A DNA stretch of 64,000 bases, from positions 20,833-84,832 of the forward strand of contig BEHN01000010.1 of the NCBI GenBank assembly GCA_002898535.1, in the 5' to 3' direction. The notes under the pieces are model-generated. The model ran no database searches. It was not told the DNA's origin and worked only from the letters and a program-made list of their open reading frames with translations. A program made the translations under genes and the position numbers. Below, piece after piece: positions 36,883-44,775 of the stretch. The first letter of the stretch is position 1; each line of letters opens with the position of its first letter. The DNA is from a bacterium HR11 (GTDB lineage Bacteria; Acidobacteriota; HRBIN11).

Positions 36883-36951
36883 GAGTTCCCCCAGGTTCCA
36901 TGTTCGGTGCAGGGCAAGGTTAGACGCTCTTCCGCCTCGACTCCAATTGCG

Positions 36952-36990
36952 CCCCGGCTACCCCAGGCGGCCGGGGTCTTGATTTTTTTT
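36952..36990 (+). terminator. Hairpin plus T-tract (terminator-like) upstream of the Cys-rich gene
   Basis: CCCCGGC (36952-36958) pairs with GCCGGGG (36970-36976), followed by TCTTGATTTTTTTT, the form of an intrinsic terminator on the plus strand. No plus-strand gene ends here, so it may instead protect the next promoter from antisense read-through, or the T-tract may serve as an upstream promoter element. Confidence 0.4.
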
Positions 36991-37019
36991 GAACGATTTA
37001 ACTTGTAGTGAACTCTAAT
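36989..37019 (+). promoter_or_regulatory. Candidate promoter for the Cys-rich peptide gene
   Basis: An AT-rich stretch stands out against the GC-rich background. TTGAAC (36989-36994) and TCTAAT (37014-37019) could be -35 and -10 boxes with a 19-base spacer. The predicted RNA would start almost at the GAGGAGGG site before the ATG at 37034. Confidence 0.4.
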
Positions 37020-37033
37020 AGAGGAGGGTGGCT

Positions 37034-37351
37034 ATGCGGTTACGCTGGCTCCTCATCGGGATTTTGGCATGGGCGCTGGGCCTATTTTCGGGACCTTCCG
37101 GCAGTCGATTTTCACCGAATTCATCCACCGTCGATGTGAAGTCATGCTTGCCTATCAGCAGTTCCTCGGGGACAGCCGTCGCCGGATGTAGTGCGACGCC
37201 CAGCTGTCCGGATTACTGCGTCTCCTGCAGTTGTCCTGCGTCGTCACCATGTGAAGGTTGTCATTGTACCCCGGAGATCTGTGACTGTTATGATCCGACC
37301 CAGGGTTGCAGAGTTTTCCGAGACTGCTGGGGGTTCTGGTGCTGTGTGTAA
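37034..37351 (+). CDS. Secreted cysteine-rich small protein (105 aa, about 15 Cys)
   Basis: The N-terminal 20 residues (LRWLLIGILAWALGLFSG) form a signal peptide. The remaining part contains about 15 cysteines in some 66 residues: SCLPIS, SATPSCPDYCVSCSCPASSPC, EGCHCTPEICDC, then GCRVFRDCWGFWCCV at the end. No standard family is recognised. Such a density suggests a disulphide-bonded mini-protein, a metal-binding peptide or a modified-peptide precursor. ATG 37034 has a perfect GAGGAGGG site and a likely promoter directly upstream. The base composition is clearly less GC-rich than in neighbours. The next gene encodes an exported propeller-like protein. Confidence 0.7.
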   Translation: MRLRWLLIGILAWALGLFSGPSGSRFSPNSSTVDVKSCLPISSSSGTAVAGCSATPSCPDYCVSCSCPASSPCEGCHCTPEICDCYDPTQGCRVFRDCWGFWCCV

Positions 37352-37528
37352 GCTCACCGAGGGGTTTGGCCCGTGAAAACGGCGTCGGACCGACCTTCGG
37401 TTATCGGCTGGGGATCGCTGGTTCTCCAGCCAGGGGGGTCGAACAGCCCGCATTTTCCCGAGCCGAACGGTATGGTCCATGGAATACTCTACGAATCCCC
37501 GAAACGCAGTGCGTCGTGGAGGTCGGCC

Positions 37529-38629
37529 ATGAGGTCGCTTCGAGGATTGTGTCTTATAGGGATGGGGGCCCTGATGGTCCTCGTCTTGGGGGGCGGGGTC
37601 TTCGAGGCGGTCTTCGCCGAGGCCCCGGCTTGGGCGGAATGGCCGGTCCAGAAGGTCGGAGAGCACCCCCTCCCCCTGGACCCGGACGAATTGGCTGTCT
37701 ATCGGACGGTTACTTTGAAAGGAGAGAAGCTATTGGTCGTCGACAACGACCTGGACCTGACGCGGGCGACGGTGGCCTACTATAGAGATGGCCGTCTCGT
37801 CTGGCAGACTTCCCTTCCCACACCCGTCACGGCGGCTGACGTCTGTCCCGACGGTATCGTCTTTATTACCGGCCGGCGGGTCTCTCAAGTCGATGAAGGC
37901 GGGCGCCTCCTGCAGGAGTGGACCGTCCCGGGTCAGTTCTATTTGGCTCAAGTCGTCTGCACGGCCGACGGCATTTTTGTCGCTTACGTCGCAACCGGTG
38001 TGGTCCAGATCCAGCTTTACTCTTCGCGCGGTACGCTCCTCAAGTCCTTGGCGCCGGTACCGGTGGAATGGATTCGCACAGCGCGAGCGTTCGTTTGGAG
38101 TTTTCGCGGATTTCCGAACTATGCCGGGAAGGCGCTCTTAACGGGTAAGAATCGGGGTGAGTGGTTCATCGTGGATGCGCGAGGAGATCGGCCGATGCTG
38201 TATTCGCCGTCCGACGACTTCTGGCAAGCCCTGGAGAATCGCCAAATTCGGCGGATCTTTCCCGTGATGTGGCAGGGTCGGGAGGCTCTGCTGGTCGGAG
38301 TGTCTTACAGCGAACGGCTCCCCCTGGAAGATTACGTGCGAAAGTATGGGGTCCCTCCAGAAAAGGCGCAAGACCTACGGGACCTACTCAAGGACAAGCC
38401 CAACCCGACGGTCCCGGTCTCGTCGGGCCATCAGCTATGGGTCCTGGACCTTCGAGGCCAGCCCTTGGGTCGGATAGCATATTCGCACGAGATCAATGTC
38501 ATCTTCCCCACGACGACGGATACCACGGGGAATCGGTTGGTCGTGCTTCAGGAGCCTCTCTGGCCGCCGAGGAAGCACCGGTACATCTGGCGGGTCTTTG
38601 CCCTCGGGGCGGGGTCGGCGGCTTTATGA
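37529..38629 (+). CDS. Exported propeller-like protein of unknown function
   Basis: This protein of about 366 residues has a signal peptide (LCLIGMGALMVLVLGGGVFEAVFAEA). A series of beta-rich segments follows: LDLTRATVAYYRDGRLVWQTSLP, DGIVFITGRRVSQVDEGGRLLQEW, GVVQIQLYSSRGTLLKSLA, QLWVLDLRGQPLGRI. These resemble blades of 6-bladed propeller (NHL-like) proteins but are divergent. ATG 37529 has a GGAGGT site; a GTG at 37373 would give an unconvincing N-terminus. The gene follows the Cys-rich peptide gene in the same direction with no clear terminator, so the two may be co-expressed. Confidence 0.6.
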   Translation: MRSLRGLCLIGMGALMVLVLGGGVFEAVFAEAPAWAEWPVQKVGEHPLPLDPDELAVYRTVTLKGEKLLVVDNDLDLTRATVAYYRDGRLVWQTSLPTPVTAADVCPDGIVFITGRRVSQVDEGGRLLQEWTVPGQFYLAQVVCTADGIFVAYVATGVVQIQLYSSRGTLLKSLAPVPVEWIRTARAFVWSFRGFPNYAGKALLTGKNRGEWFIVDARGDRPMLYSPSDDFWQALENRQIRRIFPVMWQGREALLVGVSYSERLPLEDYVRKYGVPPEKAQDLRDLLKDKPNPTVPVSSGHQLWVLDLRGQPLGRIAYSHEINVIFPTTTDTTGNRLVVLQEPLWPPRKHRYIWRVFALGAGSAAL

Positions 38630-38676
38630 ACGAAGGGAGGGCGTCCCGCTCGCCCCGACCCATCCGGGTCTGGGGC

Positions 38677-40023
38677 CTATTCTACGATGCGGCGGGCGAC
38701 CTGGCGGGCCTGGCGGATGCAGTCCGAGAGGCCGACACCCCGATAGCCGGCCCCGGCGACGTGGAGGCCGGGGTAGCGGGCGACGGCTCCTTCGACGGCC
38801 TCGACCCACGTCAGATGCCCGACGGTGTACTGCGGAAGCCCGTCGGTCCACCGCTGGACCCAGACCCGATGCGGGACGGCCGGGACGCCGACGAGCTCGA
38901 CGAACTCCTGCCAGACGGTCCGGGCGAGGGTCTCGTCGTCCATCTCCGTCCAGGGCGTCGGCGTCGAGCCCGTCAGGAAGACCCGGACCAGATTCCAGCC
39001 CGCCGGGGCCCGGCGGGGCCACTTTTGGGAGAGCCACGTGCAGGCCGTGATCCACCGGCGTTCCGCCCGGGGGACGAGGAAGCCCGTCCCCAGCCAGTCC
39101 CAGGTCCCGGGCCAGGCGTAGGCGACGACGGCCACGGGCTCTGAAACGGCCTGACCCAGCAGGTCGGCCACGTCGGGGGCGGCATCTCGCAAGAGCCGGG
39201 CGGCCGCCCGAGGCGGGACGGCCAGGACGAGGTGCCGGGCCTGCCATCGCTCCCGGCCGGCCGTTTCGACGACCCATCCCGCCTCGGATCGGTAGACGCC
39301 CTCGACGGAAAGGCCCGTCCGGACCTCGACGGAGCTTATGCGTGCCCGAAGCCGTTCGACCAGACCCGCAAGGCCGCATCGGAGGGACCGAAAGGGCGTT
39401 TCGACGGGTCCGGGACGTCTCGACCGGGCTTGGAAAAGCCAGCGCCAGCCCTCGGACCACCGGGTCGCGGCCTGCGGCAGGGTCGCCCGCAGGCTCAGGC
39501 GCTCGATGTCCCCGCCGTACACGCCGGCCAGGAGGGGCTCGACGACCCAGGTCGTGAACTCGGCCCCGGCCCAGCGGCGGAAGGTCGGTCCGACGGGAAC
39601 GTCGGCGTCGGGCGGCACCGGGTGAAGGAGGACTTGAAGGGGCATCCCGGCCGCCCGCAGGCGGCCCCGCCGGGAAATCCAGCGGACGTCCCGCAGAGGG
39701 ACCCGCCCCGGGACGAGAGCGAATAAGCCAGGTGGAATCGGATAGAAGCGGCCGCCCCGGACGACATAGGCCGGCACGTTCCGGGCGGCGACGACCTCAT
39801 CGGCCAGGCCGAGCTCCGTGCACAGGCCCAGGGCTTCCGGCTTCAGCGTGACCATGGCGTCGGGGCCCATCTCGACGACGAAGTCGTCCTCGACGACGGT
39901 GCGGACCTTGCCGCCCAGACGGTCGTCGGCCTCGACGAGGACGCCCTGGAGCCCTCGTAGGCTCAGCTCGTAGGCGACCGTCAAACCCGTGATACCGCCG
40001 CCGACGACGATGCAGTCCAGCAT
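38677..40023 (-). CDS. hemY: Protoporphyrinogen/coproporphyrinogen oxidase (HemY/HemG type)
   Basis: This 448-residue FAD enzyme oxidises (copro)porphyrinogen III/IX late in haem synthesis. It opens with the FAD motif VVGGGITGLTVAYEL and the ribose-binding EADDRLGGKVRTV, then EMGPDAM, matching the HemY family. PLLAGVYGGDIERLSLRATLPQ is the characteristic middle block. The C-terminus closes the FAD site with LHVAGAGYRGVGLSDCIRQARQVA. The start is ATG 40023 (MLDCIVVGGG), with no strong ribosome-binding site. A much longer frame upstream runs out of frame through the MFS gene and is ignored. No other hem genes lie in the window. Confidence 0.9.
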   Translation of the reverse strand: MLDCIVVGGGITGLTVAYELSLRGLQGVLVEADDRLGGKVRTVVEDDFVVEMGPDAMVTLKPEALGLCTELGLADEVVAARNVPAYVVRGGRFYPIPPGLFALVPGRVPLRDVRWISRRGRLRAAGMPLQVLLHPVPPDADVPVGPTFRRWAGAEFTTWVVEPLLAGVYGGDIERLSLRATLPQAATRWSEGWRWLFQARSRRPGPVETPFRSLRCGLAGLVERLRARISSVEVRTGLSVEGVYRSEAGWVVETAGRERWQARHLVLAVPPRAAARLLRDAAPDVADLLGQAVSEPVAVVAYAWPGTWDWLGTGFLVPRAERRWITACTWLSQKWPRRAPAGWNLVRVFLTGSTPTPWTEMDDETLARTVWQEFVELVGVPAVPHRVWVQRWTDGLPQYTVGHLTWVEAVEGAVARYPGLHVAGAGYRGVGLSDCIRQARQVARRIVE

Positions 40024-40175
40024 GGCGTTAAAAAGGGCGAACGGCGAATCGGCAGGGCCGTTCAGCTCCTGAGAATCCGGATGCCCTCGGCCTTTCCGAT
40101 CCCCCGGGGAGGCCGATCTGCCGGCATCGGGCAGATCGGCAGTCGGCAGATGGGCAGATGGTTCAGGATCCCGCA
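40024..40175. repeat. Degenerate copy of the element between hemY and the MFS gene
   Basis: CAGGGCCGTTCAGCTCCTGAG at 40053-40073, followed by GAATCCGG...CCTTTCCGATCCCCCGGG, parallels the left part of elements A and B. GGCAGATCGGCAGTCGGCAG words follow. The right end is not recognisable. Confidence 0.5.
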
Positions 40176-41456
40176 TCACGCTACAGCCCCACCGGACTCC
40201 CGAAGACCCGTCTGTCGAAGACCTCGCAGGAGGAGGCCGTTCCAGACCAGGGCGGCCCCGGCGCCCAGGGCGATCCCGGCCGTCAGGCTCCAGAAGTGGG
40301 CGACGGCCCCGGCCAGCAGGGCACCGAAGGGCGTCAGCCCGAAGAACATGAGCGTGTACAGGCTGATGACCCGTCCCCGCAGGGCGTCGGGGACATAAGA
40401 TTGGATCAGGGTATTCACCGTGGCGAACTGAACGACGAAGGTAAATCCTACGACAAACAGGATGACCATCGCCAGGGCCGCCTGTCGGGCTAAGGCCAAT
40501 GTCAGTAAGGCGGCCGGAAATCCCAGCGCCCCGACGGCCAACCACCGGTCCCGACGGGGCGAACGGCTCCCGGCGGCCACGGTCAAGGCTCCGACGAGGG
40601 CGCCCAGGCCGACGGTCGTATGGAGCAGGCCGAAGCCGACGACCTGCAAGCGGAGGGCCTCGACGGCGTAGGCCGGCAGGAGCGTGATGTAGGAGGCTCC
40701 AAACATCGACGAGACGCCGGCCATGATGATGAGCCTTCGGATGAAGACGTCGGACAGGGCGTATCGCACACCCTCGACCAACTGACGGCGCCACGGCTCC
40801 CCGACGGCTCCGTGCCCGTTGGGGTGTACCTGCATAGGCGTCATCGCCAGCAAAGCCCCGATGACGGCGAGAAAGCTCAGCCCGTTCAGGGCAAAGCACC
40901 AGAAGGCCCCCAGGCTCGCCAGGAGGACGCCGCCCAGGGCCGGGCCGACGACCCGCGAGAGGTTGAACATCAGGGAGTTCAGGGCGATGGCGTTCATCAG
41001 CGTGTGGCGGTCGCCCTCGACGAGCTCGGCGACCATCGCATGACGGGTCGGGGCGTCGAAAGAGTTGGCGATGCCGAGCCATACGGCCAGGACGATCAGG
41101 TGCCAGGGCTGAAGGGCCCGCAGGGCCACCAGGAGGGCCAACGTGAAGGCCTGGAGCATCATGACGGTCTGGACGACGACGAGCAGACGCTGTCGGGGAA
41201 CCCGGTCGGCGACGACGCCGGCCGGGAGCATGAGCAGGAGCGTCGGGACCGTCCCGGCGAAGGCCAGCCACCCGAGGGCGATCTTCGAGTGCGTCATCTG
41301 GTACATCAGCCAGCTCTGGGCGACGTTCTGGAACCACGTCCCCATCAGGGAGAAGGACTGGCCGATGAACCAGAGGCGGTAGTTTCGGTACCGCAGGGCC
41401 GAAAACGTCGTGTCGAAGGAGCCCCGGAGTTTCCGATACGGGGACGCGCTTTCCAT
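40176..41456 (-). CDS. MFS transporter, EntS/MFS_3-like
   Basis: This 426-residue transporter has twelve helices and begins FSALRYRNYRLWFIGQSFSLMGTWFQNVAQSWLMY, a hallmark of the MFS_3 (EntS/tetracycline-like) group. The loop 2-3 motif is GVVADRVPRQRLL, and NSFDAPTRHAMVAELV, NLSRVVGPALGGVLL and LRGRVISLYTLMFFGLTPFGALLAG follow the family pattern. The substrate is unknown; siderophore or drug export is typical for relatives. The ATG at 41456 lacks a strong binding site. It lies upstream of hemY on the same strand, separated by a repeat. Confidence 0.85.
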   Translation of the reverse strand: MESASPYRKLRGSFDTTFSALRYRNYRLWFIGQSFSLMGTWFQNVAQSWLMYQMTHSKIALGWLAFAGTVPTLLLMLPAGVVADRVPRQRLLVVVQTVMMLQAFTLALLVALRALQPWHLIVLAVWLGIANSFDAPTRHAMVAELVEGDRHTLMNAIALNSLMFNLSRVVGPALGGVLLASLGAFWCFALNGLSFLAVIGALLAMTPMQVHPNGHGAVGEPWRRQLVEGVRYALSDVFIRRLIIMAGVSSMFGASYITLLPAYAVEALRLQVVGFGLLHTTVGLGALVGALTVAAGSRSPRRDRWLAVGALGFPAALLTLALARQAALAMVILFVVGFTFVVQFATVNTLIQSYVPDALRGRVISLYTLMFFGLTPFGALLAGAVAHFWSLTAGIALGAGAALVWNGLLLRGLRQTGLRESGGAVA

Positions 41457-41517
41457 ATTCGACGTCTCACGTCACGCGGATAAGCCGGCGATGGAGGGCG
41501 GGAAAAAGCTTGGGAGC

Positions 41518-41546
41518 TTGCGCGTACCGGACTTGGATAATATTCT
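41518..41546 (+). promoter_or_regulatory. Candidate sigma-70 promoter for tsaE
   Basis: TTGCGC (41518-41523) and TATTCT (41541-41546) are spaced 17 bases apart in an AT-richer patch (GGATAATATTCTG), with tsaE starting at 41637. The match to consensus is moderate. Confidence 0.4.
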
Positions 41547-41636
41547 GTCCGGCGCCTCGCCCCGTCAAGCCGTGTGCTTGCGGGCCGGGAGAGACGGGCG
41601 GGAACGCCTGCGCTTCCCATCCGGGGGATTCGTCGG

Positions 41637-42071
41637 ATGCGACCGGAGCCGCAAGTCTGGGAGTCGGATGCGCCCGAAACGACCGAACGGCTGGCCGCCG
41701 AGCTGGCCGGCCGGCTGGAGGGCTCGGAGAACCTCCTCCTGGTCGGCGAGCTGGGAAGCGGGAAGACGACCTTTGTCCGGGGTCTCGTCCGGGGCCTCGG
41801 CGGGGACCCGGCCCTCGTGGCCAGTCCGACGTTCGTGATCGTCCACGTCTACGCGGCCCGTTTTCCCGTATACCACATCGACCTGTACCGTCTTCAGGGT
41901 CTGGCCGACATCCAGCAGGCCGGCGTGCTGGACCTTCTGGAGGAGCCCGGCGTCAAGGCCATCGAGTGGGCCGAGCGTCTGGACGGATATCCCGTCCCGT
42001 CGGCGGTCCTCATCCGCCTGGAGGTCCTGGGCCCTACAGCTCGGCGGATCGTGGTGGAATGGAAAAGGTAA
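41637..42071 (+). CDS. tsaE: tRNA threonylcarbamoyladenosine biosynthesis ATPase
   Basis: This 144-residue protein is the small ATPase that works with TsaB, TsaD and TsaC in making t6A37 on ANN-decoding tRNAs. It has the P-loop LLLVGELGSGKTTFVRGL, ASPTFVIVHVY, VYHIDLYRL and AIEWAERL, the family's signature blocks. I chose ATG 41637 (MRPEPQVWES); upstream in-frame residues look non-coding. Element C starts directly after its TAA stop. It is followed on the same strand by xerD; tsaB and tsaD are not in view. Confidence 0.93.
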   Translation: MRPEPQVWESDAPETTERLAAELAGRLEGSENLLLVGELGSGKTTFVRGLVRGLGGDPALVASPTFVIVHVYAARFPVYHIDLYRLQGLADIQQAGVLDLLEEPGVKAIEWAERLDGYPVPSAVLIRLEVLGPTARRIVVEWKR

Positions 42072-42456
42072 CAGAGCCGTTCGGTTCATGAGAACGGCGT
42101 CAGAACAATCTTTCCCATCCCCCGGAAAGTACGATGTTTCAAGCATTCGGCAGTTGGGTAGGTCGGCAGATGGGCAGTCGGCAGATAGGCAGATGGGCAG
42201 TCGGCAGGTCGGCCGATGGGCCGGTCGGGCGACTGGTGCCTATCCCCGGAACACCGGCCGTCATGCCGGTGGCTTCCGTAGAGAGCCCGCCGTCCTGCGG
42301 GCGTCCTCCTCATGCACCGCCCGTCCTGGCCGGGTCGGTTCCATCTGAACACCGCCAGTCATGGCGGTGTCATCCTTAACAAGCTTGAAACATCGAGGTC
42401 GCCGGGCCATCCTTTTCCCAGATGGGAACCGCATTTCTCCCAACCGAACAGCTCTG
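42072..42456 (+). mobile_element. MITE-like element, copy C, with internal hairpin array
   Basis: The left end CAGAGCCGTTCGGTTCATGA directly follows the tsaE stop. The right end CAACCGAACAGCTCTG stops seven bases before the xerD ATG. The outer 60 bases match copies A and B, but the interior (385 bp in all) has GGCAGATGGGCAG words and, at 42251-42370, four AGTCAT/CGTCCT-loop hairpins (loops near 42259, 42291, 42322, 42357). The two repeat classes are thus nested here. Confidence 0.8.
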
Positions 42457-42463
42457 ATAAAAA

Positions 42464-43471
42464 ATGAGCCGAGTCAAGCCGTCGGACCGGTCGAGCCACG
42501 AGCGTCTGCACCCGTGGGTCGAGCGCTTCGTCGAGTACCTGCGGGCCGAGCGGGGCTACAGCGAGCACACCGTCGCGGCCTACGTCCACGACCTTCGTCT
42601 GCTTCAGGCCTACGTCGCCCACCACGGCGACGCCTGGGAGCATTTGGGTTATGCCGAACTGGTGGGCTTCGCCGGCTGGCTCGCCGAGCGGGGCTACCGC
42701 CTGAGCTCGCTCCTCCGGGTCTTGTCGGCCGTCCGGTCCTTTTTCCGGTTCCTGACCGAGGTCCGGGTCCTGCCGGAGAATCCGGCCGCCTTCCTGGCCG
42801 TCCCGCGTCGGGACCGGCGTCTGCCGGAGGTCCTCAGCGAGGCGGACGTCGACCGCCTCTTGGAGGCGATCCCGACCCAAAGTCCCGTCGGGCGTCGGGA
42901 CCGGGCCATCGTCAGCCTGCTGTATGCGACGGGCCTCCGGGTCTCCGAGCTGGTCCGTCTCCGACTGGACGACCTGGACCTGACAGAGGGGCGTCTCCTG
43001 TGTCGGGGCAAGGGCGGCCGGGTCCGGTGGCTCCCCATCGGACGGGCGGCCCGGGCAGACCTGGAGGCGTATCTGACGACCGTGCGGCCCCGGTGGTGCC
43101 GTTTCGGCCGGGAGTCCGCCGTTTTCCTCAACCGACGGGGGCGGCCCCTCTCGAGGGTCGCCGTCTGGCAGAGGCTGAAGCACTGGGCCCGCCGGGCCGG
43201 TCTGGCCGGGTCCGTGTATCCCCACCGACTCCGGCACACGTTTGCCACCCATCTGCTCCAACGGGGCGCCGACCTCCGGACCGTGCAGGTCCTGTTGGGC
43301 CATGCCAGTCTCGGGACGACCGAGGTCTACACCCACGTCCATCCCCAGCGCTTCCGGACGGCGCTCGACCGGCATCCCCTGGGGTCATGGCTCAGGCGTA
43401 AATCCCCCGCAGGCGATACACCTCCTCGACCCGCTGAAGACCCAGCATGTACGCCGCCGTCCGAAGACTGA
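42464..43471 (+). CDS. xerD: Tyrosine recombinase XerC/XerD
   Basis: This 335-residue site-specific recombinase resolves chromosome dimers at dif. It has the N-terminal core-binding domain (HPWVERFVEYLRAERGYSEHTVAAYVHDL). The catalytic residues are in order: Arg in ATGLRVSELV, Lys in CRGKGGRVRWLP, HRLRH, LLGHASLGTTEVYTHV with the His and nucleophile Tyr. The family normally ends about HPLG; some 30 further residues ([17 protein letters not shown]...) run antisense to the glutamate dehydrogenase end and look like read-through. No partner recombinase or dif site is recognised in the window. Confidence 0.9.
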   Translation: MSRVKPSDRSSHERLHPWVERFVEYLRAERGYSEHTVAAYVHDLRLLQAYVAHHGDAWEHLGYAELVGFAGWLAERGYRLSSLLRVLSAVRSFFRFLTEVRVLPENPAAFLAVPRRDRRLPEVLSEADVDRLLEAIPTQSPVGRRDRAIVSLLYATGLRVSELVRLRLDDLDLTEGRLLCRGKGGRVRWLPIGRAARADLEAYLTTVRPRWCRFGRESAVFLNRRGRPLSRVAVWQRLKHWARRAGLAGSVYPHRLRHTFATHLLQRGADLRTVQVLLGHASLGTTEVYTHVHPQRFRTALDRHPLGSWLRRKSPAGDTPPRPAEDPACTPPSED

Positions 43472-44675
43472 CCCGGTGCCGGACGGCCATCTGGTGGACG
43501 TCTTGAAAGGCCTGCTCGAGGACCGCTTGGAGGCGGCTGTAGACTTCCGCCTCCGTCCAGTACAGGCCCGTCCGGTTCTGAACCCACTCGAAGTATGAGA
43601 CCGTGACGCCCCCGGCGTTGGCCAGGATGTCCGGCACGACGACGATCCCCTTGCGTTCCAGGACGGCGTCGGCCTCCAGCGTCGTCGGCCCGTTGGCGCC
43701 TTCTAAGACGAAGCGGGCCCGAATGCGGTCGGCGTTCGACCGCGTGATCTGGTTTTCCGTGGCGGCCGGGATCAGGAAGTCCACGTCCAGTTCGAGGAGC
43801 TCGGCGTTGCTGATGGGTTCGGCCTCCGGGAATCCGACGACGGTGTGACGTCGGCGGACGTGGTCGAGCAGGGCCCGGACGTCCAGGCCGTCCCGACGGT
43901 AGACCCCGCCGTGAATGTCCGAGACGGCGACGACCTTACAGCCCATCTGCTCCAACGTGGCGGCCGCCACGGAGCCGACCTTGCCGAAGCCCTGGACGGC
44001 CACGGTGCACCCCGGCAGGTCAAAGCCGTAGGTCCGGGCACACATCTGGGCCATGATGGCGAGGCCCCGGCCCGTCGCCTCGGCCCGGCCGCGGGAGCCC
44101 CCGATGGACAGGGGCTTGCCCGTCACGACGGCCGGCTCGGTCCGGCGGACGTGCATCGAGTAGGTATCCATGATCCAGGCCATGACCTGTTCGTCGGTAT
44201 TGATGTCGGGGGCCGGCACGTCCTTGTCCGGGCCGAGGACCTCCAGGAGCTCGGCCGTGTACCGGCGGGTCAGCCGTTCGAGCTCGCCCGTCGAGAGCTC
44301 CGTCGGATTGCATCGGACGCCGCCCTTGGCACCCCCGAAGGGGATGTTGACGACGGCGCACTTCATCGTCATCCAGGCGGCCAGGGCCCGAACTTCGTCG
44401 AGCGTCACGTCCGGGGCATACCGGATGCCGCCCTTGGCCGGACCCCGGGCGGTACTGTGATGGACCCGGTAGCCGACGAAGACCTCAAATCGGCCGCTGT
44501 CCATCTGGACGGGGATGTAGACGGTGACTTCGATCTGGGGATGGCGGATGATCCGGTACAGGCTGGGGTCGATGCGGAGGAGTTCGGCCGCCCGGTCGAA
44601 ACGTTTCATCGTCTGCTCGTAGAGGCTGTCCTCCGTCGGGATATCGGCGACCAGGGCACTGATGTGAGAGACCAT
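43392..44675 (-). CDS. gdhA: Glu/Leu/Phe/Val-type glutamate dehydrogenase
   Basis: This 427-residue enzyme catalyses reversible oxidative deamination of glutamate to 2-oxoglutarate. Motifs are [36 protein letters not shown] with the catalytic Lys, [20 protein letters not shown], the Rossmann motif [11 protein letters not shown] and LEGANGPTT. The size and the VPAPD block suit the hexameric GDH of thermophiles. The ATG at 44675 has a GGAGAAG site. Its 3' end overlaps the tail of xerD by 80 bases on the other strand. It follows cdaR at a short, repeat-bearing distance, in the position where glmM often sits. Confidence 0.93.
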   Translation of the reverse strand: MVSHISALVADIPTEDSLYEQTMKRFDRAAELLRIDPSLYRIIRHPQIEVTVYIPVQMDSGRFEVFVGYRVHHSTARGPAKGGIRYAPDVTLDEVRALAAWMTMKCAVVNIPFGGAKGGVRCNPTELSTGELERLTRRYTAELLEVLGPDKDVPAPDINTDEQVMAWIMDTYSMHVRRTEPAVVTGKPLSIGGSRGRAEATGRGLAIMAQMCARTYGFDLPGCTVAVQGFGKVGSVAAATLEQMGCKVVAVSDIHGGVYRRDGLDVRALLDHVRRRHTVVGFPEAEPISNAELLELDVDFLIPAATENQITRSNADRIRARFVLEGANGPTTLEADAVLERKGIVVVPDILANAGGVTVSYFEWVQNRTGLYWTEAEVYSRLQAVLEQAFQDVHQMAVRHRVSLRTAAYMLGLQRVEEVYRLRGIYA

Positions 44676-44775
44676 GGCTTCTTCTCCGGTGGGCTGAATG
44701 GCGAATGGCGAATAGCGAACAGCGAATAGGGAGCAGTAGTTTTCCGACTCGCCACTCGCCGTTCGCTACTCGATT
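44676..44775. repeat. GCGAATGGCGAATAGCGAA word repeats
   Basis: This 100-base spacer before gdhA holds GAATGGCGAATAGCGAACAG words and their inverse (CACTCGCCGTTCGCTACTCG) on the other side, able to form a hairpin. No gene is seen. Confidence 0.6.

Noticed and set aside
36952..36990. Terminator of the APC permease gene
   Set aside because: The T-tract is on the plus strand and lies upstream of the permease start, so it cannot end that minus-strand transcript.
38677..41337. One very long minus-strand frame (about 886 codons) covering both hemY and the MFS region
   Set aside because: The first half is an out-of-frame reading of the MFS gene and a repeat; the clear FAD-motif start is at 40023.
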